Made by a program: the position numbers and the translations under genes. Shown in pieces: positions 1-11,730 of a DNA stretch of 64,000 bases. The notes under the pieces are model-generated. The model was not told where the DNA came from. It ran no database searches and was given only the letters and a program-made list of their open reading frames with translations. Position 1 is the first letter of the stretch. Each line of letters opens with the position of its first letter. This stretch comes from Lindgomyces ingoldianus (Eukaryota; Ascomycota; Dothideomycetes; Pleosporales; Lindgomycetaceae), in the NCBI RefSeq assembly GCF_010093535.1, contig NW_022985193.1:829132-893131 (forward strand), written 5' to 3'.

Positions 1-3000
1 TGCTAAGGCAACTAGGCTGTAGCTTTTTTAAATGTAGCCTTATACTAGTATTTAGTTAACATATTCTTGTAGGGCTTCTTTTTACATCCTTATTAAAGGG
101 CAAAGCTTATAAGTTTTTAGATTATAATTTTTTACTAAATTAATTATATAGTCCTAAAGTTAATGTAGGGGCAATTCTTCTAGATTAGCAGGCGTCTTAA
201 ACATATCCCTATAGTCTTTATATTTAATAGGGATGCTGCCTTCTTCTTAGATTCTAAAGATCTTAACTTATTTTACATTATTATTAGCCTTAATTTTTTT
301 ATAAGTAACCTTTTTTAGTTTTTTTTTTATTATTTTTACTACTTAGGCCTTAGGTTTTTAATAAGGGAACTTTTAAAGTTTCCTTTTTTTAGAGTAGTAA
401 CTGCTACCTTACTTTACTTATTTATAGACTAAGCATAAGTTGTTATAGCATGCTAACTAAGTTATGTCTATATAATTATTAGGACTTTCTATAGTTATTA
501 TTCTCTAATTAATAGCAGAGTTATGTGTTTTTAGCTAATTATAACCTAGAATTATGTTGTACTTGCCTTTTAGTAAGAGTATACTTATAGACTTCTAATC
601 TCTTGTGTTTAAAGTTCTAAGGTCTTTTTTATATATTTTTAGGTTAATTTATTCTTTGCTGTACTTAATTAAAGATGCATTAGTAAGGGTTACCTTAAAT
701 AAGTTTTTTTTTAATTTAGAATAAAATATTTTGTTTATCTACCTAATCTTTGTCTATTATAGTAAAGGTACATCTACTATTAACTAGGGCTAACCCTAAC
801 TGTCTTTTAAACATAAAAGTTGTAGTTAGGCTGTGCCTTACTTCTTATCCTACTGCTACTAGAGCTAATATATTATAAAAAACTTCTTTATTTTCTAATA
901 AGTAGGAGTTAATGTTTTAAAAGTTGTTATTAAATTTATCTTTTTTTTATAGACCTAGTGCTTTTTGTTGCAACAGTTAGCTGCTTCACACTTATAATCC
1001 TCTACTAGGTAATAAGATGTTAGGTAGTCTTCTTTTTTTACTACTTTTTATTAAAAGTAATAAAACTTATAGTTATTTTTATTTTTATAATCTAGCTATT
1101 TTTCTTACTTATAAAAAGAGGCTGTCTAGCAGGTGTAGCAGTTTATAGTTTTGCAGGCTAAGGCTGTTCCCTGCTATAGGCACCTATTATAGTTCTTTTT
1201 CTATGTAGGCTACTAGCCTGCTTAGTGCTTATTATTCTAGTGTCTAGTGCAATACTATTGTGTACACTAGTACTAAGAGTATAGATAATTATTAGGTTTA
1301 TGTAAAGTGTTAAAAGGGCTTTTCTAAGTCTACTAAAAGTATTCTTGTGTCTATACTACCTATATAGAGTGTCCTTTCTATTAGCAATTATTAGTGCTAT
1401 AGGTGTTACTTCTGTAAAGCACACACTAGCTATAGTTCTGTTGCATTATAAAGGCCTTCCTGCTAATTATAAGGCCTAGAAGCAGTGTCTTAGGTTTTCT
1501 AAGTACTAGCTTTAGGACTTTAAACTTAGCAGGTCTGCCTAGTCCTTCTAGTTTCTAATCTTAGATCTTAGTAAAAAACTGCTATTATTTTTTATTTTTT
1601 ATAATGTTATATTTAACTTTAGCTATCTATAATATAATATTTAATGTAAGGTAGTTATTACTAATGTTTATTTAGTAAAGCATAACTATGCATTTATTAA
1701 AGTAGTTATGTTATAAACTACACTTCTAGCATTTACATTTCTAGAACTGTCTAGAGAGCTTTCTTGCTAAGGTGCTAAAGGTCTAGTTATAAAGAAAAAA
1801 ACATTTTTCTTTTTTTAAATATTTATAATGTATTCTTAGATCTAAGTCTCTTTCTAATACTTTTTAAAAATTATAAGGTCTTATAACACTTTATTTAAAC
1901 TGCTAAAGTTTTAGACAACTACCTTCTAATACACTTTAAAGTAGTTTCTTAAAGAATAGTTTTCTTTGCATTACTAGTAAAGTTTATTATTTAATCTTTC
2001 TAATATTTCCTCTTCTATAAGGCTGTATTTAGTAGTAATAGCTTTTATTATTATAGTAGTATTTTTATTTTCCCCCTTTTAGGAGTTTAGGCAGTTTTAG
2101 TAGAAATATCCTACTTTTCTATAGTTTAGGCAGGCCTTGTCCTCTAACTACTTTTATTATTCTTTAGTTAAAGGCAGCCTATTATGTTCTAGAACTTAGT
2201 TTTTTTTAAAAAAGGGCTTTATGTATGCTTTGCATAACTAAGGTCTATTAGTTTTTTATTATACTAAAAAGACTTCTTTTTCTTAGGAATAAACTCTAGT
2301 TTCTAAAAAGTTTCTTTTTACTTTTTTTTCTCTTTTATGCTTTTTATAGCAATTATTATAAGTTGTTGCTTACATAATAAAGTTTTTAAAAGTAGTTAGT
2401 TTATTATTATGCATAAATTTATTTTTTATTATATTACTTAGCTTATTATAGAACATGCAGCAGAGAGCCTTTTAATCTATCTATCTGCAGATAGCTAATT
2501 ATTCTCTAAAGCGTGCTACATAGTTCTAGGCTGTGCTTTTACTTTATTTAAGAGTGTCTAACTTATTAGCTGCAATTTTTTATTTATCTATAGTTTTATA
2601 AATAGCTATTAAAGCTTTCTTAAAAGCTTTAACACTACTAAATACTTTTTTATTTTAGAGGTAAGTGTTATACTATTAGCTCTAAAATCTATCTAATTAT
2701 CTATATGTAGTTAGAACTAAATTATAAAAAGGCCTTCTAAGTGTAGTTCTATCTATAATATTATTTCTGCATTAGTCTAGAATGCTCTCTTGTTATATTA
2801 CAGGTAAAGGTAGCATCTAGTAAAAAAGAGGCAGAGGTCTTTTAGCAATCCTTTAAAAAGCTTTAAAAGAGCTAGTTTTAAAGTCTTTTTTAGCTATAAT
2901 GCTTATTCTTTTAGTTAAAATATTCTAGAGTTTAGCTAGCTCTACTTATAGTGCGTGTATCTAATGCGCAGAGCTAGTAGCTTATTAAAGATTTATAGGT

Positions 3001-3289
3001 AATAAAGAGTTATTAAATTTTACTACTTTCTAATAAAAGTTCTTAACTTCTTTTTAAAGGTTTACTAGTTTATTTATTTTGTTACTAATTTACTAAAGTT
3101 TTTTTATATTATCTTAGATTATATTAATTTATTCTACTAAGATAGCTTTACTTTAAGTAGAAACTTTTATAGATTCTAATAAGGCTGTATAGGCTATATT
3201 AGAATCTAAATTATGTTAGTCTATATTTATACTTTTTAAAGAAGGTAGTGTTTAATGTTATAATTCTTGCTTTATAAAAGCACTTAGGT
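1..3289 (-). mobile_element. RIP-degraded LTR retrotransposon interior (gag-bearing, minus strand)
   Basis: The stretch is T-rich on the plus strand and has no usable reading frame. On the minus strand at about 2,430-2,530 a stop-interrupted reading gives NYVARFRE, then LAICR, then KALCCMFYNKLSN, which has the layout of a retrotransposon Gag domain (aromatic-V-A-x-F, then A-L-x-x-x-F-Y). The element would read leftwards, so its pol region should lie from roughly 2 kb to beyond the window start; I could not identify protease or reverse transcriptase motifs there. Stops fall where CAA, CAG or TGG codons would become TAA or TAG, as RIP produces. The LTR-like sequence at 3,290-3,708 is likely its 5' LTR. 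Confidence 0.55.
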
Positions 3290-3708
3290 TTATAATATTC
3301 CTAGGGGAGAAGTAGGACAGGTAATAGGGGCTAACAGCAGGGTGTACAGTCCCGCGTATAGGCTATTAGGCTACTAGAGGGGAAGCAGAGTAACTAGATT
3401 ATAGTTTGCCCTATGTGCAGCAGTATAGTTGCTAGGGTTAAACAGTCCTGTTAGACAAAGTTAGAGGTATATATAGTGTAAGATATATAAATAGTATTAT
3501 AGCTCTTTAGAAAGCTAAATGCTACTTAGTTTATATTAAAGATAAACTAAATATTAAACACACCTTCTAATAGTTATTTAATATAGAAACTATATACATA
3601 TATAAAGAGTGCTAAGGTAAGCAGGACAAGTTTATGCAAGTCTGCTAAGGAGAGCTCTATAAGCTCTCTTAGACTTATAGGACTTGTAGCCTGTCTTCCT
3701 ACTAGACA
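3290..3708 (-). repeat. Probable LTR, family D (minus orientation)
   Basis: Read on the minus strand it begins TGTCTAGTAGGAAGACAGG at 3,708. It shares an ordered series of short blocks with the plus-strand sequence at 31,611-32,070: the start, a GTATATAG block, ACTAAGTAGCAT, ATATCTTACACTA and CTGTTTAACC. The distal end near 3,290 is uncertain because RIP has erased a clear CA terminus. It sits just upstream (minus sense) of the gag remnant, as a 5' LTR should. The two copies are diverged, so this is a family-level match. Confidence 0.5.
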
Positions 3709-3835
3709 ACGCACTCTTCTATTACTGCGGGCAGTGGTGCTGCTTCTGTGTCCTCCGACTGGTCCATAAGCGAGCCCTGCTCCAATCCAGCTAGATTGTG
3801 GAGCACTGCCGGTGGAGTTACGCTGGTCCAACCGT
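3709..3835. other. Short non-RIPed, GC-richer patch of unknown origin
   Basis: About 127 bp of ordinary base composition (CpA and CpG retained) between two RIP-mutated retrotransposon pieces. It contains TGGTCCATAAGCGAG, which resembles the terminal repeat of the Fot1/Pogo element at 9,889 (GGTCCACAAGCGA). Open frames cross it on both strands, but none resembles a protein I know. It may be a transposon terminus or a scrap of single-copy DNA. Confidence 0.35.
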
Positions 3836-5429
3836 AGACCGTAACAGATCTAAAAGAAATAATCTGCTTCTTTAAATAGCTAAATAAAGATAAAAGAACT
3901 TTATTAGAGAGTACTATAAGGCCTCTATGTTTAGACACCTTAGAATTAGAACACTTTAAAAGAAGATTAAAGCTATAATTTTATAAGACATCCTAAGACT
4001 AAAGTAATTATATATAAAAATTCTTAGTAAATGTAACATTTGTAATAAAAATAACTTTAGAAGACATAAAGCATATAGTTACCTATAACTTATAAAAGCC
4101 TCTAAACAACTCTAGATAATAATAACTATAGACTTTATTACTAGGCTCCTGCTGTTATGTAAACCTAGCATAGAAAGGCTTTATAACATAATAGTAGTTG
4201 CCTTAGATAAAACTATAAAATTCCTATATATATAGCCCTCTAAAAAAAGTATAATAGCTAAGGAATTTATCTATAAGTTTAAATAAAGTATAGTCTTAGT
4301 TTATAGCTGCCTATAGATTATTATCTTTAATAAAGATAAGCTATTTATAAGCAGATATTAGAAAGCTACTATAAGACACTTAGGTATAGAACATAGACTA
4401 TATACAGCATATCACCTGCAGATAGACAGACAGACTAAATAAGTAAATGCTAAAGTAGAAAAGTATTTAAGAAAATATATATCTAATAACTAAAATAACT
4501 AGGCAGAATAGATTCTTATAGCATAGCTTACTCTTAACACTATAGAATCTACTATAATAAAGGAAACCCTTTATAAGGCTAACTTTAGCTACTACTTTTA
4601 CTACACGCTTTATAGAAATTAACTAATAAACTTACCTAAAACTATTAACTGCTTATTAAACTTATTAAAACTACACTAGAAATTAGGAGTTAAAGCTAAA
4701 GCTAGCTAAAAAGTAATAAAATAAAACATAAATAAGGTATAACAGCTAGGCCTAGAAATCTACTTAGAAGACTATGTCTACTTTAAAATAAAGAACCTTT
4801 GCACTTCTAGACTTTCTTATAAACTTATAGAAAAACATATTAAACTATATAAAGTATTATAAACATAATAAGATAACTATAAGCTTAAATTACTAAAAAG
4901 AAAATGTGTATACACTTATAGTTTTATATTTTAAAGCTTAAGAAAGCACTAAAATAGATACCTCTTTTAATAGCTAGATAAAGAGATATAGAAGTAAAGT
5001 ATAAAGTAGAACGCATACTTAATGCTAGAAATTAAAAAAAGTTTCTAGTAAAATAAAAAGAATAGCTTACTAGTAAAAGTATGTAAAAGCTTATTAAAAA
5101 CCTAATAAATGCTTTATAGCTGTTTTAAGATTATTAGGCGTTCTATTTAACTAGAACTAACCTAAAGAAAGTTCTTTAGACTAGAAAACACTATTATTAG
5201 CTAAAAAAGCCTTAGTAACATTAAATAGCTGTAATGTAAAAGGTCTATAATTTTTAAATATAAGCTAAGAAAGAGAAAGACTTGCAGCTTTTACCTCTAG
5301 CGCTTTAATCTTATCTTAGGATAAAAAGTCTGTTTCTAGATATTTTACTTTTTAATCTTTAAGTAAATTAAGTTGCTTCTAGGCTTAGGCTCTTTTAGCA
5401 TTAATAAAATACTATGTACCTAGATAACG
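3836..5429 (+). mobile_element. Gypsy-type pol remnant (integrase and C-terminus), family C
   Basis: A-rich, stop-riddled plus-strand sequence. At about 4,320-4,480 the interrupted reading gives FIYKF, then KDKLF, then a stretch ending GIEHRLYTAYHLQTDRQTK. This is the end of a Ty3/Gypsy integrase catalytic core, normally S-T-A-Y-H-P-Q-T-D-G-Q-T-E. At about 4,800-4,830 the reading TSRLSYKLIEKHIKLYKVL resembles the post-integrase PSKKLD..KYKV segment. The 5' two thirds of the element are missing or replaced, and an LTR follows at 5,430. Non-functional. Confidence 0.7.
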
Positions 5430-5656
5430 TGTGGAGGATAAAATAGCCTGGCAGTAGCTGTTCAGAAGATCGGATGAAGTGACTGCTATCTAAGAGAGCT
5501 GAAGGCTCTCCTTATATACACCGAGCTTCGGAACATAATATCTCCAGATCCCGAGCTGCGTCCCAGGCTCTGAGCCCCAGTCCCAGGCTCCAAGCCCCAG
5601 CTAAGGCTCTCAGTATAGGCTCTAAGCCCCAGCCAAGGCTCTCAGTATACGCGACA
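5430..5656 (+). repeat. LTR of family C (3' LTR)
   Basis: Starts TGTGGAGGATAAAATAGCC and ends in GCGACA. A second, more RIP-altered copy lies at 30,500-30,696 and shares nearly the whole sequence, including an imperfect tandem of an 'AGGCTCTAAGCCCCAG'-like unit (three to four units). It follows the Gypsy integrase remnant directly, so it is read as that element's 3' LTR. No target duplication can be assessed because the 5' end is absent. Confidence 0.7.
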
Positions 5657-5663
5657 CACCCCC

Positions 5664-5690
5664 CAGGTAAGCTGCGCAGCAGCTTACCTG
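5664..5690. repeat. Perfect 27-bp hairpin palindrome
   Basis: Two 12-bp arms, CAGGTAAGCTGC and its exact complement, flank a 3-bp GCA loop. It lies just after the family C LTR at the junction with an unclassified block. It could be the terminus of the next element or a structured site; no partner copy was seen in the window. Confidence 0.8.
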
Positions 5691-5979
5691 CGTTAAGCGT
5701 TAACTTAGCTTGTTAAAGCAGCGTTGTGCGTTTACCCTGTGTTTATGCTTGTTGCCCTAGGCAGCGCAATGCTTGTTTCCCTAAGCAGCGCAGGTCACAT
5801 GCGTGCTGTAATTGCTGCAATAGAGGTAAATAAATTCTTCTACTTTTTAAGCTTCTTTTCTATAAGTCTAACTAACATGCTGCGTGTAAGTTAATGCTTT
5901 TAAGAGCTCTAAAACTAAACTTTAAACCTATCTGTAATCTCTGCTAACGTGCATCTATAGCTTAATAAAGCTAAAAGAG

Positions 5980-6130
5980 CCGCCTGCTTGCGTGCCGCTG
6001 CTCTGCGGGGCCGCGTTGCCTGCAAACCCGCGCCCACTACCCCCCGCCGGCGCCCGCTCCCCGGCCCTGCCTCTACTCCCCGCCAGCCTCCCCCTAGTGC
6101 GCTCCGCGCGCAGTCTTGTCTAGGCTGCAT
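5980..6130. other. GC-rich island inside the AT-rich desert
   Basis: About 150 bp dominated by C and G, with many CpG and runs such as CCCCCCGCCGGCGCCCGC, lies between sequences that are heavily RIP-mutated. Open frames cross it on both strands (70-71 aa) but are low-complexity Ala/Arg/Pro readings, and I do not call a gene. Confidence 0.6.
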
Positions 6131-6458
6131 AAAGAGTGCGCTTGCAGGGCGCTCTAGTAGGGAGTGCTATAATTCTGCTACTAGCAGTTTACGCTGCTAG
6201 CGCTGTTTCTCTAGGCACAGCTACCTACCCCTATAAGCCCTATAGCAGTGTGTAGAGTAATCTAGCTTTTAACCTATTTGCAGTCCCCCTATTACTGTTG
6301 TCTATGCGCAGCGCTTTGTTGCAGCGCTTATTACAGAGAACAAGCAGGTAAGCTTCTCTGCAGAGATTATGCGTTATACCTTAGATTAGACTAACAGGCT
6401 ATAAGCTGCGTCCTAGCTTTAGCTAGTTCTTTAAGCTCTGCTTAAAAAGAATGTAGTA

Positions 6459-6556
6459 GAGGAAAAGAAAAAAGAGAAGAAGAAGAAAAAGAAGGAAAAA
6501 GAGGAAGAGGAAGAGGAAGAGAAAGTAGAGGAGGAGGAGGGGGAGAAGGAGTAGAG
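6459..6556 (+). repeat. Purine-rich GAA/GAG/GGA tract
   Basis: Almost pure A/G on the plus strand with GAAGAGGAAGAG-type triplet periodicity. It resembles the coding sequence of an acidic/lysine-rich coiled region in a dead transposon protein, or a simple purine microsatellite. Having few C residues, this strand would offer few RIP targets, which may explain its survival. Confidence 0.7.
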
Positions 6557-9500
6557 TAACATGTCCTCTAGGCTCCTAGCGCGTTGCTAGCGCGCTAAGG
6601 AGCTCTTAAGTAAGCTTATTAATCTCCTTATAGTTTAGGCGTTCTATGTTTCTACACATCTTATATACTAAAGCCCTACTTAAACTTTATAGCATAGAGG
6701 AGTGTCTTTACTAGTAGGTAGAACTCTTGCTTCTAGGCAGTGTAAAGATATCTTTACTATTAATAATTAACACTTTCTTTTTTTAAAAGCTTATTTACAT
6801 GTCTTTAAAGTTAAAAAGCTACTTAAAGTGCTTAAATTACTACTTTAGTAAGTACTTTATAAGTTTATTTACTAGTATGTTACTTATTTTAATATAGCGC
6901 ACTTTAAAAGATCTCTTTATGTGCTTCTAGCGCAGCTACATATTCTAAATATTAATATAGCGTAGGCAAGTAGTTATCTAGGCGTTCTTCTCTACTACTA
7001 ACCTAATTATCTGCTAGTTATTATAGTAGATCTACTATAGTGTGCCTAGCTTTAGAGTAAGCTTTTTAAAGAAGTCTTTTAAAGCTAGTAATTTCTTTAT
7101 AATATGCACTAAAGTAAGTAGCTTAGCTTTTATTATAGATATAGTTACTATTAGCTAAAAAGCTACTTTTTATAAAATTAGTTTTTTAAAAAGTAAGATA
7201 ATATATTTATAAAATAATTATTTAGTTTTTATATAATTAGTAAAAAATATGTCTTTACATATAATAAGTTACACACCTTTTAGTGCTCTATACTGTATGC
7301 CTGTATACCTTATACAGTATAGGTACATAATTGCCTAGTTTACTGCCTAGAAGTGCTGCTTTCCTAGGTTTATTAGGTAGTAGAAGAGCTAAGATGCTGC
7401 AAACGCTATGTTAAGGCGCACTATAATTATAGTGTAAAGTGTTAATTCTATGCGCTTTTAGTATTTTTTAATTTTATACTTTATTGCTAATCTTTAGTTA
7501 CTTATAAGCTTTTTTAATAGTAAAAAAGTCTTTTAAAAAAGCGCGCTTTTTATAAAGTTAAACTTTTTTACTACTTTTTTAATATACATGTTATGTACTA
7601 GCTAGATTATTTTAGCTTTTTTATTTTTAATTATTTTAATTTTTAGAAACTATTTACATAGCTTTTAATTTTTTAGCTTATACATTTTTTTAATTATACT
7701 AATTAATTAGTAAGCTTCTAACTTATTATTATAGTAATAAATATAAAGTATGTTATCTATATAAAAAAGAAGTAAAATATAGTAATTATAGTTAAAAAAT
7801 AAGCATAGCTTTTTTTAAGATAAGATAAGCTTAAGCTTTTAAAAAGCTTATAAAAGCTTTTAGTACTATAAGATTAGCAAGTTACACAGTCTGTATAGGG
7901 CTTAGAGAAGCTTAATGCATATGCTAGGCTTTATAAAGCTTTCTAAAAGCTTATATGTTACTTCTAGCTTACCTTTATAGTATGTGTTTAGGAATATGCT
8001 TATAACATTATATTACTTAATCTTTAAGTTAAATTAAGCTGCTATTACTATTACTGTTTAAAAGAATTTAGCTGTAAGAGTAGCAGTATAAGTTAACTAA
8101 AGTAAGTTTTTACTTAGAGATTACTATATACATAAATATAAGCTTTATATTTAGCAAAATACTTATTTTAGTTAAATTTATATATAAATACCTACTTTAG
8201 TAAAAGCAGCTTAGATGTTGCTTTAGTTTATATAATTTTTTTTAAGTACTTTTTTTAAGTAGGGTAGCTATCTTTTTTTATGCTATAATTTTAAAAAGAT
8301 TTTTATATAAGTATTTATATAGATCTTTTTAGTTTAAATGTTTCTTTAGAAGCTTATAAGCTCTTAGTTAAAGCTACCTAAAAAAGGTAGCTATAAAAAA
8401 TACTATGTAAAGCATTTTAAGCACTTTATTATTATAAGTAATAAATACTTTAAGAAAGTTTATTTAAAAGTGCTCTAGATTAACTAGAGTAATATATATA
8501 CTGCTTCTCTTTAAGAGCATTATATATATACCTCTGCTTTCTGCACCTCTAGGCTTACTTAAGTTATTAAAATTTTACCTTTATATTCTTTAGCTTATGC
8601 ATATAGCTAGTCTCTAGCTTTTTTTATTATATATATGTTTAAAAAGTGCCTTACCTACTTTAACTAAAGCTATAAAAGATAATGTTTTAGTATAAAAAGT
8701 AAAAGTTAATTTTTTAACTAGTAAGTTAGCTATTTAACTTAATAAGCTTAGTAGATCTACTTTTTTAGTTAAGTGCACTTACTAGAGATTACTAGTATGC
8801 TTATGCCTACTCTATATAGAGCGTGTTATAGAGCTATCTGCAAGCTTTAGCTTAGAAGTTAGCTCTAGAGTAATAAGTGCTATATGTTTATTAGAAACTA
8901 TATAAATTCTTAGTAACTTACTTATTATACTTATTACTTACATAGTTACTTTTACCTTTAAGTGCTAATTCTCTAGCTAGCTAACTTAAGTTTTAATAAG
9001 CTTTTTAGTTTTTACACTTTTAAGCTTACACTTTTAAGGCTTTTAATTTAGTATATTACTTTACTACTTATTTAACTTTTAAAGTAAAAGCTTAAAAGCT
9101 TCTTTTATATTATAAATTTTACTTTACTTATTAAAAATTTTAATAATTTTAAAAGCTTTTTTTTATAAAAAATTAGCTTATTACTTTTATTTTTATAAAA
9201 GTATATCTTATTAAAAGCTACATTTTTTATAGTAATTACCTAGTTAAGTAATAGAACTTATATTCTGTAGATATTTAAAGCTTTATAGCCTATAAAATAT
9301 TTTATGTAGCCTTATAAAGTTACTTTAAAGCTTTGCTTTTAACACCTAGCTGCTTACTTTTTATTAAGTAAGTAAGTGTAATAGCTATATTCGTAAGTCT
9401 TACTTTAATTAGGCCTTAAATTAGCTATAGCACTTTTTACCTACTCTAGCTTATAGTATTTAAAGTAGTTAGTAAACTACATGTCTAAAACTTTATTTAG

Positions 9501-9888
9501 TAAGTATAGGTTATATATGTGCAATAGGCTTATATTATACAGCTATGTTGCTGCGTTTACTACTTCTAGCTAGAGCTTCTTAGAGAGTCCTGCGCTGCTT
9601 TTTATTTTAATAAACTTTATAATTATTTTTTATTTAGCTTTTTTTACAGCTTTATTTAGCTTATAAGTGTATAGTAAAAAGCTTTTAATATTAATGCTAA
9701 ATTTCTTTACTTAAAGCTTATACCTTAACTTTCTATGCTAAGAGAGTGTAGTAGTGTTATTATTTTACTATATTTTACTAATCTAAGGCTTATATTAATT
9801 AGATACTATACTTTTAAAGTTTTTTATTACTTTCTAAATTTCTAAAAGTGTTTTTGCTTAAAAAAAGTATAAAAATTTTTTACTACTA

Positions 9889-11728
9889 ACATGGTCCACA
9901 AGCGAATGTTCAACACAAGCGAGTGTTCCGCCCTACCACTAAATTTAACTTTAAAGACTATTAATTTAACAACGCAAAAATATACTATATAAAATAAACT
10001 ACTATAGGATTATTTAATATCCTTGCATGTATAAGAGTTATGCCTAGGCTTGTTGTAGCGCTTGCAGCGCTGTGCGCGCGCTGCGCTGCTTTTAGCAGTT
10101 AACTCCTCCTAAGGCATTTTACTACCTCCTGCTATACTAGTAAGCTTTTAAGTACTTAACTTAAAGCTCTAATAACTTGTTAGAGTTTTTCTTTTCTAAA
10201 TTTACTTTTTTTTACGCTGCTTACGCTTTATAGCTGCCTTACAGGCCCTCTCTAGGGTAGCTGCTTAATTGCGCTATAGAACAGCAACATAAGCTATCTT
10301 AGTAGCGCCCTTACTTAGCTGCTTTACTAAATTAAGCATAGTAAAAAAAGATAAATTCTAATGCCTTTAAATCTAATTATATAGTAGAGTTAACTAAGCC
10401 TTAACCTTATAAAGATTACTAGGTGTTTAAGCCTTCTAGGTAGTATTTAGTAGTAGAGTAGCTAGCTAATTAGGTAGCTGTATATTAAGCTTTAAGAGCA
10501 CTAGCTCTAGGTTAAATAAGACTAGTCCTGTAGCTCTAAAGCCTACGCAGATATTATCTGTTATAATTAAGCAACTAAATGCTGCCTTAAAGGCTAGTAG
10601 AAAGGTTAGCTTGTTAATATAGTTAATTTAGTAGCAGATTAACTAGCTAATCTTAGTACTGTACACGCGCTTTAACAGTGAAAAGCAGCTAATGTTAAGC
10701 AGCTGTAGAATATGTGACGCGTGTGCTAGCATACAGAGCGCTATAATACGCCTTTGCTTGCAGAGCTTTAGGAATTTAACAGAGTAATAGCTCTTATAGC
10801 TATTAAAAATAAGCAGCTGCTATAAGCCTACTAAGTAATTTTTTATGTGTAGATTAAAGTGCTCTAGCTATGTAATTCTATGTTTGTTAGTTGTCTAGCT
10901 GTTGTTGCTAACACTAATAGCCTAGTTCTTTAGTATATTCTTATTCTTATACTAGGCAGATAGGTGATGCTTGCCTTTAAAGATTGTGTATAGAGGTATT
11001 GCCTACCTATCTGCGTTAATGCCTGCAATAACTGTCACCTATTCACAGTTGCCTAGCTGTATAGCCTTTAGCTAATTATGTCTATCTATGCCTATAACAA
11101 CTATTTAGCTTAATATAACCTCTATTTAAAAGCCTGTCTTATTAAAATTATACGTGTCCTAATCTATAATGCTGTACTTTAATTATGTAGCTTCTATAAG
11201 CTTAAACTACTTACTTATAATTGCTAGATCTTTGCATTTTGCTTATTAGTAATTATATAGTTAGCTAAGGTAAGTTTTAACTGCTAGCGTACGCGCAACA
11301 AAGTTAGATGGCTAGTTAATACTTGCTAGTAGAGCGCTGCGCTTAGTAAGAAGCTTGTTAGCCATCTCTTGTACAGCACCTAGAGTAGGCGCAAATCCTT
11401 AGGAATCTAGATTAAGTATATGCTTAATAATTACCTCCTCTTCTAGCTTTGTAAGCTTCTTGTTGTTAGCTGTACAGTCACGTCGCATAGTCATCCCTGC
11501 GCGTTGTTAGCGGAGAGCCATTTAATTAACATTGTAGAGTGCTGCAGTGCACCTTTTAGTTAAAGACGCGTCTCTATTAAGAGCTTAAATAGCTAGGTTA
11601 ATTCTAGCCTCTTTTAAAGATAATTAATTGTATAGTTGTTAATGCATCGCAGTTAGTAGTAGGTTGGCTGCGTTTTAGTGGTGGGGCGGAACACTCGCTT
11701 GTGTTGAACATTCGCTTGTGGACCATGT
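9889..11728 (-). mobile_element. Complete Fot1/Pogo-type DNA transposon, RIP-inactivated
   Basis: About 50-bp terminal inverted repeats bound the element: ACATGGTCCACAAGCGAATG at 9,889 and its complement ending at 11,728. Each TIR carries two AAGCGA-type motifs. The element is flanked by TA on both sides (9,887-9,888 and 11,729-11,730), the Tc1/mariner/Pogo target duplication. The total of 1,840 bp matches Fot1-like elements (about 1.9 kb). The transposase reads on the minus strand: at about 11,390-11,460 it gives KLEEEVIIKHILDLDS, the start of the CENP-B/Tc5-type helix-turn-helix domain of fungal Pogo transposases, followed by a further DNA-binding-domain-like stretch near 11,240-11,290. Stop codons interrupt the rest. 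Confidence 0.85.
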
Positions 11729-11730
11729 TA

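Larger units (their letters stand above)
5691..9886. other. Unclassified RIP-degraded repeat block, left part
   Basis: No intact gene is present. The first 900 bp are mixed in composition, with a strongly GC-rich core (about 5,980-6,130) and a purine-rich microsatellite-like tract (about 6,459-6,556); the rest is T-rich and saturated with TpA. No RT, integrase or transposase motif could be recognised on either strand. T-richness on the plus strand suggests a former minus-strand coding element. A Fot1/Pogo transposon interrupts it at a TA, and 11,731-13,594 probably continues it. Confidence 0.5.

Noticed and set aside
3574..3938. Two minus-strand frames over the 3.7-3.85 kb patch
   Set aside because: They span the junction of an LTR with an unrelated patch and show no known domain.
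5915..6200. Open frames over the GC-rich island
   Set aside because: Low-complexity Ala/Arg/Pro readings on both strands, without similarity to known proteins and flanked by RIP-mutated sequence.
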